Below are positions 31,885-39,233 of a stretch of DNA of 64,000 nucleotides, piece after piece. Source of the DNA: Exiguobacterium chiriqhucha RW-2 (GTDB lineage Bacteria; Bacillota; Bacilli; Exiguobacteriales; Exiguobacteriaceae); contig NZ_ATCL01000020.1 of assembly GCF_000416965.1 (NCBI RefSeq), positions 682,001-746,000 on the forward strand, given 5' to 3'. Made by a program: the position numbers and the translations under genes. Position 1 is the first letter of the stretch, and each line of letters starts with the position of its first letter. The notes beneath the pieces were generated by a model that was not told where the DNA came from, did no database searches, and worked only from the letters and a program-made list of their open reading frames with translations.

Positions 31885-32890
31885 GGTTCGTCACCTCCTT
31901 CACTTTCACACCACTCGCTTCTAAGAAGCGGACGGCTTGGTCGGTCTGGCCCTCATCGCCGTCCAAATGGACGAGTAGATTACCGACGAGACCGCCTTTA
32001 AGCTTTTTGATGCCGCCCCCGATGATATTCGGCAGCAAGCCGTACCGTTTCGTCAACTGGGCGAGCACGGCCTGTTCACTTTGATGGCCGATGAACGACA
32101 AGTTGACGAGCGTCCCGTGCGTGCTCAATTCTTCGACGACCTCTTTCGGGACATCGAGGTTCGTCTTCAAGAACTTGCGCGTCGTCGCATGCTGCGGGTC
32201 CGAGAACACGTCGAGCACGTCTCCTTCTTCGATGATCCGGCCGGCCTCGATGACCGCGACCCGGTCGCAGATGCGCTCGATAACTTCCATCTCGTGGGTG
32301 ATCAAGAAAATCGTCAGCCCGAGCTCGCGATTGATGTCGAGAAGCAGGTCGAGAATCGACTCGGTCGTCTCCGGGTCGAGCGCGCTCGTCGCCTCGTCGC
32401 TGAGCAGGATGTCCGGCTCATGTGCGAGGGCGCGGGCGATGGCGACACGTTGCTTCTGTCCGCCCGAGAGTTGCTCCGGATAATGTTTCCGATGATCCGT
32501 CAATCCGACGATGTCGAGGTACTTGTCGACGCGTTCGCGGATTATCCGCTTATCGAGTCCTTCGAGACGGAGCGGGATGGCGACGTTCTCTTCGACGGTC
32601 GCCGTCTTGAGCAGGTTGTAATGTTGGAAGATCATCCCGATGCGATGACGTAGCTTCGAGAGCCCTCGTTTGTCGAGCTTCGTGACGTCCTGTCCTTCGA
32701 TTTCGACCTGGCCCGACGTCGGGCGTTCGAGCAGGTTGATCATGCGGATGAGCGTGCTCTTTCCTGCCCCGCTTCGGCCGATGATGCCGAAGATCTCGCC
32801 TTTCTCGATGGTGAGCGAGACGTCGTCGAGTGCGGTGACAGCACCTTTATTTACCGTGAACGTCTTCGTGATTCCTTTAAGTGCGATCAT
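31856..32890 (-). CDS. metN: methionine ABC transporter ATP-binding protein
   Basis: 344 residues. Walker A GRSGAGKST near residue 38, Q-loop GMIFQHYNLL, signature YPEQLSGGQKQRVAIARAL near 140, Walker B DILLSDEATSALDP, H-loop LTIFLITHEME. The C-terminal 100 residues (SFIGHQSEQAVLAQLTKRYGLLPNIIGGGIKKLKGGLVGNLLVHLDGD) are the NIL domain, which senses intracellular methionine and inhibits transport in MetN proteins. AAGGAGGG precedes the ATG at 32890, nine bases after the metQ stop. Confidence 0.95.
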   Translation of the reverse strand: MIALKGITKTFTVNKGAVTALDDVSLTIEKGEIFGIIGRSGAGKSTLIRMINLLERPTSGQVEIEGQDVTKLDKRGLSKLRHRIGMIFQHYNLLKTATVEENVAIPLRLEGLDKRIIRERVDKYLDIVGLTDHRKHYPEQLSGGQKQRVAIARALAHEPDILLSDEATSALDPETTESILDLLLDINRELGLTIFLITHEMEVIERICDRVAVIEAGRIIEEGDVLDVFSDPQHATTRKFLKTNLDVPKEVVEELSTHGTLVNLSFIGHQSEQAVLAQLTKRYGLLPNIIGGGIKKLKGGLVGNLLVHLDGDEGQTDQAVRFLEASGVKVKEVTNHASVLGKLG

Positions 32891-32899
32891 AGGCCCTCC

Positions 32900-33721
32900 T
32901 TAAAACGCCGGGACGATTGAGCCGTCGAACGTCTCTTCGATGAACGTCCGGACCTCGTCCGAGTGATAATACGATTTGAGCGTCGCGACGACTTCGTCAT
33001 CCTTGTTGTCGGTACGGACGACGACGTAGTTCGGATACGGGTTGTCGACCGTGTCTTCATGGAACAAGGCGTCCTCGTTGATCGACAGGCCGGCACCCAT
33101 CGCGAAGTTCGTGTTGATGGCAGCGAGTGCGACTTCCGGGAGCTGGGTCGGGAGCTGCGACGCCTCGAGTTCGATGAATTCAAGGTTGAGCGGGTTCTCG
33201 GCGATGTCACGTTTTGTCGCCTTGTCCGTCAATCCTTCTTTGAGCGTGATGAGTCCCGCTGTCTCATAGAGACGGAGCGCGCGTAGCTCGTTCGCCGGGT
33301 CGTTCGGGACGGCGACCTTGTCACCTTCTTTCAAGTCCTCGATGTCGGTCAATTTCTCTGAGTAGAGACCCATCGGGAAAGCGACGGTCTTGAACACGTC
33401 GTCGATTTTATAGCCTTTATCGGACTTTTGCAGTTCTAGGAATGAGAGCGTCTGATAACTGTTCACGTCGAGGCTACCCTCGGCGAGCGCCGTGTTCGGC
33501 GTATTATAGTCGTTGAACACTTTGATATCGAGTTCGAGGCCGTCTTCGGCCGCGAGTTCTTTCACTTTCTCGGCGATCTGTTGGTGCGGCCCGCCCGTGA
33601 CGCCAATCGTGAGCGACTCCGTGCTGAGCGCCTCGCTCGCGTCCGATTGTCCGCATGCTGAGAGCGCGATGGCGGCGAGTAGTGATGTTCCTGCAAGTAC
33701 TGTTTTCTGTTTAATGTTCAT
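32900..33721 (-). CDS. metQ: methionine-binding lipoprotein
   Basis: 273 residues. Signal MNIKQKTVLAGTSLLAAIALSACGQSD with lipobox L-S-A-C; mature NlpA/MetQ fold with GVTGGPHQQIAEKVKELAAEDGLELDIKVFNDYNTPNTALAEGSLDVNSYQ, KVAVPNDPANELRALRLYETAGLI and NYVVVRTDNKDDEVV. It captures methionine at the outer face of the membrane for MetNI. GGAGGAGGAA lies seven bases before the ATG. The order binding protein, ATPase, permease differs from metNPQ of Bacillus subtilis. Confidence 0.93.
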   Translation of the reverse strand: MNIKQKTVLAGTSLLAAIALSACGQSDASEALSTESLTIGVTGGPHQQIAEKVKELAAEDGLELDIKVFNDYNTPNTALAEGSLDVNSYQTLSFLELQKSDKGYKIDDVFKTVAFPMGLYSEKLTDIEDLKEGDKVAVPNDPANELRALRLYETAGLITLKEGLTDKATKRDIAENPLNLEFIELEASQLPTQLPEVALAAINTNFAMGAGLSINEDALFHEDTVDNPYPNYVVVRTDNKDDEVVATLKSYYHSDEVRTFIEETFDGSIVPAF

Positions 33722-33745
33722 TTGTTTTCCTCCTCCAAAATGAAA

Positions 33746-33772
33746 GCCCGCTACTCATTCAGAGTGGCGGGC
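33746..33772 (-). terminator. riboswitch expression-platform terminator before metQ
   Basis: On the minus strand GCCCGCCACTC pairs with GAGTAGCGGGC and is followed by TTTC-ATTTT. It lies between the aptamer and the metQ ribosome site, so it should form when SAM is bound. Confidence 0.8.
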
Positions 33773-33796
33773 ACGACAAGTCAAAGTCGGACACGC

Positions 33797-33896
33797 TCAT
33801 CTCCCAGACGATTTCGTCTGTTGGAATTAGCACCATGATCATAACGATCTGGTTGCCGGGTTTCACAGGGCCAGTCCCTCCACCACTCTTGATAAG
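33797..33896 (-). promoter_or_regulatory. SAM-I riboswitch (S-box) controlling metQ-metN-metI
   Basis: Read on the minus strand: CTTATCAAGAG, GGAGGGACTGGCCC, GAAACCCGGCAACC, GGTGCTAATTCC and a closing GGGAGATGAG arm, the conserved core elements of the S-box in the right order. A terminator follows. High SAM should switch the operon off. Confidence 0.95.
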
Positions 33897-33920
33897 CAAT
33901 CGGTCTATTAAGTTGTTATC

Positions 33921-33949
33921 ATCTTACTTTTAATTCTTTTAATTGTAAA
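33921..33949 (-). promoter_or_regulatory. sigma-A promoter of the metQ operon
   Basis: TTTACA (33949-33944) and TAAGAT (33926-33921) are 17 bases apart on the minus strand, about 25 bases before the riboswitch. It overlaps the 3' end of the upstream dehydrogenase gene. Confidence 0.65.
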
Positions 33950-34955
33950 TAGATAATTGTAAATTTTCAAAAATTATTTTCAGAAAATCTTTATCGAGCG
34001 GTGCCGGCAACTGTTGCAGCTCGGTCTCCGTCATGACGGAGTCGACGAGGACCGGGATATGCTCAAATCCGACCCCGAGCGCCTCGAGCGTCGTCGGGGC
34101 ACCGAACCGTTTCAACCAAGCCTCCAAATAAGGGGCATCGGCCGAGCGCCGCAACCGCTCCTGGACGATCAGTCCGAAGCCGACCTTGTCTCCATGCAAG
34201 AAAGAGTGGGTCGACTCGAAGCGGCTGAGCGCATTATGGACCGCATGGCCCACGGCGACGCGTGTCCCGGCGTCACCAAATCCACCGACGGCGCCGCCGA
34301 TGGCGAGCACGTGATCGACCGCGAAGCGGACGTCGTCACTATACGACTCAAAAGCGTGCTCGCTCAATTCAAGTTCGACGAGACGCCCGCACTGCTCGGC
34401 CAAGACGAGTCCGGTGTTGACGCCGGCGTCAGCTGAGCTGTCACCACTCAAATAACGGGCTTCGTAAAACTTCGCGACCGTGTCGATGACACCTGCCCGA
34501 AAGTATTCATATGGTGAGCGCGAGATGACCCGTGAGTCAACGATGACCCGTTCGATGACGACGCGGAACATGTCGTAGCGGTCGTAGCTCCCGTCCTCCT
34601 GATAGACGACGCTGAGCGGTGTGAACGCCGCACAGTTCGAGGCGAGCGTTGGGACGACGATGAGCGGGACGTTCCGTTGATAGGCGACGAGTTTGGCCGT
34701 ATCGACGAGCTTGCCGCCTCCGACGGCGATTAACACGTCGGCGTCAAACGGTTTGAGCCGTTCGACTTCCGAGTCCGTGCACTCCCCGCTGAACCTTGTT
34801 GCCGGATAGTCCGCGATGGCCGGAAAGATGGCTCGGACGACGTCATACCCGATCTGACCGTGCAGGACGTGGGCACGGCGGCCGTCGACTAAGTCATCAA
34901 GACGGTCGAGCGCGTCATCGGCGTGGTCATATTCAAGGACGGCCTGACGAATCAT
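33939..34955 (-). CDS. iron-containing alcohol/glycerol dehydrogenase family protein, S-box controlled
   Basis: 338 residues of the glycerol dehydrogenase/Fe-ADH superfamily: nucleotide-binding G-G-G-K-L-V-D-T-A-K near residue 80, PTLASNCAAFTPLSVVY, metal-binding D in GVIDTVAKFYEA near 160, H in AVGHAVHNALS near 240 and H in THSFLHGDKVGFG near 258. The ATG overlaps the stop of the aminotransferase gene by four bases, with GGAGGTG upstream, so both are made together under a SAM-I riboswitch. E. coli has the same neighbour pair (ybdH, a hydroxycarboxylate dehydrogenase, and ybdL, a methionine aminotransferase). I infer reduction of a 2-oxo acid such as 2-oxo-4-methylthiobutanoate; not proven. 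Confidence 0.8.
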   Translation of the reverse strand: MIRQAVLEYDHADDALDRLDDLVDGRRAHVLHGQIGYDVVRAIFPAIADYPATRFSGECTDSEVERLKPFDADVLIAVGGGKLVDTAKLVAYQRNVPLIVVPTLASNCAAFTPLSVVYQEDGSYDRYDMFRVVIERVIVDSRVISRSPYEYFRAGVIDTVAKFYEARYLSGDSSADAGVNTGLVLAEQCGRLVELELSEHAFESYSDDVRFAVDHVLAIGGAVGGFGDAGTRVAVGHAVHNALSRFESTHSFLHGDKVGFGLIVQERLRRSADAPYLEAWLKRFGAPTTLEALGVGFEHIPVLVDSVMTETELQQLPAPLDKDFLKIIFENLQLSIYN

Positions 34956-36127
34956 GCCCGCACCTCCTCATAGGCGGCAAACAACCGCTCGATTCGTTCG
35001 ACGGCCTCGTCAATCTTCGGTTCCGGTGAGACGAGGCCGAAGCGGACGTATCCGTTCCCTTCCGAACCGAAGAAATAGCCCGGGGTGACGGCGACACCGG
35101 CTTCATGCAGCAGTTTCCGCGAGAACGACTTGGCATCACCCTCAGGCACTTTCGCCCAGACGAAGAACGAGCCTTCCGGCGGTTCGACGGCCCAGCCGGC
35201 TCGGTTCAACCCGTCGATCAGGCGATCACGCCGTGCCTCGTACAGTCGTGCCAAGTCATCGCGAATGGTACGGGGCGCCTCGAGCGCAGCGACAGCCGCC
35301 GCCTGGATGGCCGAGAACACGCTGACGTGGACGTGGTCCTGATACGTGTTGATCGCCTCGATGATGTCCGCGTTCCCGACAGCAAAGGCGACGCGCCAAC
35401 CGGACATGTTGAACGCTTTCGACATCGTATATACCTCGATCCCGACTTCTTTCGCCCCTTCCGCCTGCAGAAAGCTAGGCGGGACATGGCCATCGAATCC
35501 GATGCTGCCGTATGCGAAATCGTGGACGACCATCAAGTCCCGCTCCCGGGCGAAACGGACGGTATCGTCAAAGAAAGCGGGTGAGGCGACGGCTCCGGTC
35601 GGATTGCTCGGGTAGTTCAAATACATGAGTCTTGCATCTTGCGTATCGAGCGTCTCATAGTCCGGCAAGAAGCCGTTCTCTTCCCGGAGGACGAGGTCAC
35701 GGACGACGGCACCGGCGAGGCGTGCCCCCGAGATGTAATCAGGATAGCCGGGATTCGGTAGCAAAATCCCGTCGCCAGGTTCGAGTACGCATTGCGGCAA
35801 CGTGATGAGACCAGATTTTGAGCCGATGAGAATCGCTACTTCTGTCTCGGGATCGAGTTCGACTCCATACTCATTCAAATAGAACGTCGCCACTGCTTGC
35901 TTCAGGCGGGCCTGACCGCGGAACGGACCGTATTGATGGGTCGAGGCGTCGAGGAGCGCCGTCTGAAGCGCGTCACAGATCGGCTCAGGCGTCGGCAGGT
36001 CAGGCGTCCCTTGTCCGAGTCGGATGATGTCGCGGCCGGCTTGTTCGAGTTCGGCCACCTCGTTCGCGAGTCCGACGAAATGTTGAGGTGGTAACGTTTT
36101 AAGTAGATGTGAGCGTCTGTCAGTCAT
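34952..36127 (-). CDS. mtnE: PLP-dependent aminotransferase of methionine metabolism (MtnE-like)
   Basis: 391 residues from the ATG at 36127, which has AGGAGGACT upstream. Class I aminotransferase: VIRLGQGTPDLPTP-like start (IIRLGQGTPDLPTP), HQYGPFRGQARLKQAVA, LPNPGYPDY, LMYLNYPSNPTGAVA, VVHDFAYGSIGFDG, and the PLP lysine in VYTMSKAFNMSGWRVAFAVGN near residue 235. These segments follow the Bacillus MtnE (YkrV) sequence closely as I recall it; MtnE transaminates 2-oxo-4-methylthiobutanoate to methionine. A SAM-I riboswitch and terminator upstream support a methionine role. No other salvage genes are in the window. Confidence 0.85.
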   Translation of the reverse strand: MTDRRSHLLKTLPPQHFVGLANEVAELEQAGRDIIRLGQGTPDLPTPEPICDALQTALLDASTHQYGPFRGQARLKQAVATFYLNEYGVELDPETEVAILIGSKSGLITLPQCVLEPGDGILLPNPGYPDYISGARLAGAVVRDLVLREENGFLPDYETLDTQDARLMYLNYPSNPTGAVASPAFFDDTVRFARERDLMVVHDFAYGSIGFDGHVPPSFLQAEGAKEVGIEVYTMSKAFNMSGWRVAFAVGNADIIEAINTYQDHVHVSVFSAIQAAAVAALEAPRTIRDDLARLYEARRDRLIDGLNRAGWAVEPPEGSFFVWAKVPEGDAKSFSRKLLHEAGVAVTPGYFFGSEGNGYVRFGLVSPEPKIDEAVERIERLFAAYEEVRA

Positions 36128-36143
36128 GAATAGTCCTCCTATG

Positions 36144-36175
36144 CAAAAAACACCCCTTTCCGCGGAAAGGGGTGT
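36144..36175 (-). terminator. riboswitch expression-platform terminator before mtnE
   Basis: On the minus strand ACACCCCTTTCCGC pairs with GCGGAAAGGGGTGT and runs into TTTTTT, 17 bases before the aminotransferase start. Confidence 0.9.
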
Positions 36176-36204
36176 CGAGATACGGACGTATTCAAACAAC
36201 CACC

Positions 36205-36304
36205 TTTCCATCTCTCAAGGTCACCTTGCTGGAATTAGCACAGTATTGAATCAATCTGTTGCTGAAGCTTCATCGGGCCAGTCCCTCCGCTTCTCTTGAT
36301 AGAA
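36205..36304 (-). promoter_or_regulatory. SAM-I riboswitch (S-box) controlling mtnE and the dehydrogenase
   Basis: Minus strand: CTATCAAGAGAAGCGGAGGG, ACTGGCCCGATGAAGC, CAGCAACAG, GTGCTAATTCCAGC, closing with CTTGAGAGATGG. All core S-box elements are present in order, followed by a strong terminator. Confidence 0.93.
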
Positions 36305-36412
36305 AGTGTTTTATATGCGATTTGTCTTTTTGTAATATGTCACTTAGTTAACCAAACGTTACCAATCTTGTCAATCCTTTTTTGAAAATGAGCATGTCCT
36401 CTTGAATCCCGA

Positions 36413-36443
36413 TAAAAAAACGTTCATAGTGAAAGTGAACGTT
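36413..36443 (-). terminator. hairpin with minus-strand T-run upstream of the AI-2E gene
   Basis: AACGTTCA and TGAACGTT pair over nine bases; on the minus strand a run of seven T follows. There is no minus-strand gene just upstream of it, so it may stop antisense transcription out of the neighbouring plus-strand gene. Confidence 0.55.
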
Positions 36444-36478
36444 ATTCTACAAAATTTAAAACATGAGGGGATGGACCT

Positions 36479-37579
36479 TTGGAATTAAACCGTCAATTGA
36501 TTTGGAAGTTGAGCGTGATCGGCCTGATCCTGCTCGTGCTCTGGAAAGTCATCAGCGAACCGGATACGATTTCGCAGATGATGCATTATACGTTCCAGTT
36601 GCTGACGCCGATTATTATGGGAATCGCCATCGCGCTGCTCCTGAATACCGTCCTGTCCTATATAGAAGAACGGTTTCAACTAAAACGATATCAAGGCTTG
36701 CTGATCGTCTATATCATCTTTATCGGGATTCTCGTCATCTCTGCGGTAACGCTGTTCCCACGCATTTATTCGAGCCTCGCCTCGCTCATCGAGGAACTCC
36801 CGTCCTATATCCGTCAAATCGACGGGTATCTGTCACAGTTGAACACGTATTTGAAAGAGTATAACGCGACAGTCGCCCAGGCCATCGATTTCAGCCGGTT
36901 CGAGGAGCGCTACTCGGGCTGGGTCGAGACGGCCGTCTTGTCGTCGGTCAGCTACGTGTCGAGCTTCACGATGACGCTCATCAACTTCTTGATTGGGATC
37001 GTCATCTCGATTTATCTTTTAAAAGACAAAGAGATTTTTGCCCGCATGTTCAAGCGGCTGTTGTATGCGATGTTCCCGGTCGCGTCAGCCAAGACGACGA
37101 TCGACATCTTCCAAGAGATGGATTACATCTTTAAACGCTATATCATCGGGAAGTCGCTCGACTGCCTCATCATCGGGGTGCTGGCCGTCGCCGGTCTGTT
37201 GATTATCGGGGCGCCATACGCGCTTCTCCTCGGCGTCATCGTCGGTGTCTTGAACTTCATCCCGTACGTCGGGCCGCTGCTCGGGATGATCCCGGCGTTC
37301 ATCATCACCTACTTCTATGACCCGTTCACGGCGCTCATCGTCCTCTTGTTCATCTTCTTGTTGCAACAATTCGACGGACTCTGGCTCGGGCCGAAGATTC
37401 TCGGCGACAGCGTCGGCATCACGCCGTTCTGGGTCATCACGTCGATCATCATCGGCGGCAGCCTGTTCGGCCTCGTCGGGATGTTCATCAGCGTGCCGGT
37501 CACGGCGATGATTCAAGTCGTGTTCTCACGCTTGATCGACTACCGGCTCAGTCGCAAAAATTTGAATGAATTGTTATGA
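36479..37579 (+). CDS. AI-2E family membrane transporter
   Basis: 366 residues with about seven to eight membrane helices. Family marks: PIIMGIAIALLLNTVLSYIEERF at 40-65, the periplasmic coil LPSYIRQIDGYLSQLNTYLKEY, and GVLNFIPYVGPLLGMIPAFIITYF near 260 followed by FLLQQFDGLWLGPKILGDSVGITPFWVI. Proteins of this family range from AI-2 exporters to Na+/H+ antiporters, so the substrate is open. Start TTG at 36479 with GAGGGG about eight bases upstream. It lies upstream of the MFS gene but is separated from it by a leader ORF and attenuator. Confidence 0.88.
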   Translation: MELNRQLIWKLSVIGLILLVLWKVISEPDTISQMMHYTFQLLTPIIMGIAIALLLNTVLSYIEERFQLKRYQGLLIVYIIFIGILVISAVTLFPRIYSSLASLIEELPSYIRQIDGYLSQLNTYLKEYNATVAQAIDFSRFEERYSGWVETAVLSSVSYVSSFTMTLINFLIGIVISIYLLKDKEIFARMFKRLLYAMFPVASAKTTIDIFQEMDYIFKRYIIGKSLDCLIIGVLAVAGLLIIGAPYALLLGVIVGVLNFIPYVGPLLGMIPAFIITYFYDPFTALIVLLFIFLLQQFDGLWLGPKILGDSVGITPFWVITSIIIGGSLFGLVGMFISVPVTAMIQVVFSRLIDYRLSRKNLNELL

Positions 37580-37665
37580 CACATTGACGATTTAGGTTGA
37601 CACATTTCACAGAAATATCATAATCTTGAAGAGAAGACAGTCCAATGCAGAAAGGAGAGGTACCG

Positions 37666-37740
37666 ATGTCAGTCATTCAACGCTCGCACGTCCAAGTCCA
37701 TATTGACCGGCAGGCGCCTCTCCGTGATTTGAATCCGTGA
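37666..37740 (+). CDS. 24-residue leader peptide upstream of the MFS transporter
   Basis: An ATG at 37666 follows AAAGGAGAGGTACCG, an excellent ribosome site, and opens a frame of 24 codons (MSVIQRSHVQVHIDRQAPLR, then DLNP and stop). Translation is supported by the ribosome site and by position: the end of the ORF overlaps the first arm of a set of competing hairpins that end in a terminator before the transporter gene. Arg, His and Gln codons are frequent. It looks like a regulatory leader of the ribosome-stalling type, as known for drug exporter operons such as bmrCD. No homologue recalled. Confidence 0.6.
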   Translation: MSVIQRSHVQVHIDRQAPLRDLNP

Positions 37741-37815
37741 CGTTCGCCTGCCTTCCGAGGCATGTCTAAGATCGTAGGGACGCGTATGCCTTTGTGCATG
37801 CTGCGTCCCTTTTTA
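37709..37815 (+). promoter_or_regulatory. transcription attenuator with mutually exclusive hairpins before the MFS gene
   Basis: Arm 1 GGCAGGCG (37709-37716, in the leader ORF) pairs with arm 2 CGCCTGCC (37745-37752). Arm 2 can instead give TGCCT (37749-37753) to arm 3 AGGCA (37758-37762). Arm 3 AGGCAT (37758-37763) can pair with arm 4 ATGCCT (37786-37791). Arm 4 is part of the terminator stem AGGGACGC (37776-37783)/GCGTCCCT (37803-37810), which is followed by TTTTT. Pairings 1:2 and 3:4 would allow read-through; 2:3 would favour termination. A plausible switch read by leader translation. Confidence 0.6.
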
Positions 37816-37844
37816 CATTCCAATAATTAAAGCAGGTGAACCTA

Positions 37845-39089
37845 ATGATTCAATCACTCAAACGACTCGACCGCAATATTTGGATCCGCTTCCTCGGGGA
37901 GACGATCACCGGCGTCATGATGTTCATGATCGCGCCGTTCCTTGTCCTCTATTACAGCGACAAGCTCGACAGTTATATCCAGGTCGGTGTCATCATGGCG
38001 ACCGGTCCGATCATGGCCCTCATCGGTTCGGTCGTCGGCGGACGGCTCGCAGATTTGTATGGCCGCAAACCGATCATGATGATCGCCATCCTCGGCGACG
38101 CGCTCGCGCTCGTAGGTTTCGCGTTCGCCGAGACGTTTTGGCCGCTCCTCCTTTTGAACGCCATGCTCGGTTTGACGAACTCGTTGTTCCATCCGGCCGC
38201 GAGCGCGATGGTGGCGGACGTGACCGAGCCCGAACAGATGAACGAGGCGTTCGGCCTGTTGCGGATGGGCCATAACATCGGGGCGGCGCTCGGCCCGCTC
38301 CTCGGCAGCGCCGTCCTGTTCATCGACCGGCAGTATATCTTCTTCTCGGCGTCATTCGTCTTTATCCTTTATGCGCTCGTCCTCGGCCGCTTCATCCGGG
38401 AGTCGCTCCCGGAGACGACCGAGGCCGATACACCGTCTAACCGGGACGTCCTACGGGTGTTCTATAACGATAAGGTGTTCCTCGTCTTCATCTTCGCCGG
38501 TGTGTTCATCTCGATGGGCTTCTCGCTCATCGAGAGCATGTTGCCGCTGTTCTTGCGCGAGTCGATGCCGTCGTTCACCGACCGTGAGAACCCGTTCGCC
38601 TATATGCTCGCCTTGAACGGCATCATGGTCGTGTTGTTCCAGTTCCCGATTGCCTCGAAACTCGGGCGCAAGCCGTTCGGCAACGTCATGCTCGCCGGGG
38701 CGACCATCTTCGGGGTCGGCATGATCCTGATCGCGGTCATGCCGCGTCTCCTCTACTCCCTCGGGACACCGTACCTCGTCCTCGTCAGCGTCTTGCTCGC
38801 GGTATACGCGTTCTATACGCTCGGTGAGATGATCATGTCCCCGGTCCAACAGACGTTCATCGCCTTGATCGCTCCGGAGAATATGCGTGGGGCCTATAAC
38901 GGGGCCGCCAGTATCCAATGGTTGATCGGCGGGGTGACGGCTCCAATCATGGCGAGCCTATTCTTCGATCAGCGGGCCGGACATATCGCCTTGATTCTCG
39001 TCGGGGCGGCCAGTTGTGTGTCAGGCCTCATCTACTGGCAGCTCGGACGTCGCGTCAGTGCGGCCGAGGCGAAACAAAAGACGGCTTGA
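37845..39089 (+). CDS. MFS transporter (probable drug exporter)
   Basis: 414 residues with 12 predicted helices of the major facilitator superfamily. The loop 2-3 signature G-G-R-L-A-D-L-Y-G-R-K-P lies near residue 67, and a second copy-like SKLGRKPFGN after helix 8. Helix 5 carries NIGAALGPLLGS, the kind of motif C seen in drug/H+ antiporters. ATG at 37845 is preferred, since AGGTGA is seven bases before it; the GTG at 37836 lies within that site. A leader peptide and attenuator precede the gene, which suggests induction by an inhibitor of translation (inference). Confidence 0.85.
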   Translation: MIQSLKRLDRNIWIRFLGETITGVMMFMIAPFLVLYYSDKLDSYIQVGVIMATGPIMALIGSVVGGRLADLYGRKPIMMIAILGDALALVGFAFAETFWPLLLLNAMLGLTNSLFHPAASAMVADVTEPEQMNEAFGLLRMGHNIGAALGPLLGSAVLFIDRQYIFFSASFVFILYALVLGRFIRESLPETTEADTPSNRDVLRVFYNDKVFLVFIFAGVFISMGFSLIESMLPLFLRESMPSFTDRENPFAYMLALNGIMVVLFQFPIASKLGRKPFGNVMLAGATIFGVGMILIAVMPRLLYSLGTPYLVLVSVLLAVYAFYTLGEMIMSPVQQTFIALIAPENMRGAYNGAASIQWLIGGVTAPIMASLFFDQRAGHIALILVGAASCVSGLIYWQLGRRVSAAEAKQKTA

Positions 39090-39097
39090 CCTATATA

Positions 39098-39133
39098 AAT
39101 CACACTGAACCTAGTCGTTTAGTGTGATTTTTT
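39098..39133 (+). terminator. terminator after the MFS gene
   Basis: AAATCACACT and AGTGTGATTTTTT pair around a 14-base loop. Confidence 0.85.
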
Positions 39134-39180
39134 AATTCGTTGCAAATTCGTTAAATTTTGAATATTTGCTTCTATTATTC

Positions 39181-39209
39181 TTTACAAACATAATGATTCT
39201 TTTTATGAT
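39181..39209 (+). promoter_or_regulatory. sigma-A promoter of the peptide transporter gene
   Basis: TTTACA (39181-39186) and TATGAT (39204-39209) are 17 bases apart and lie 25 bases before the start codon. Confidence 0.7.
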
Positions 39210-39233
39210 AATACGGTTAAGGAGGGATCTTTC

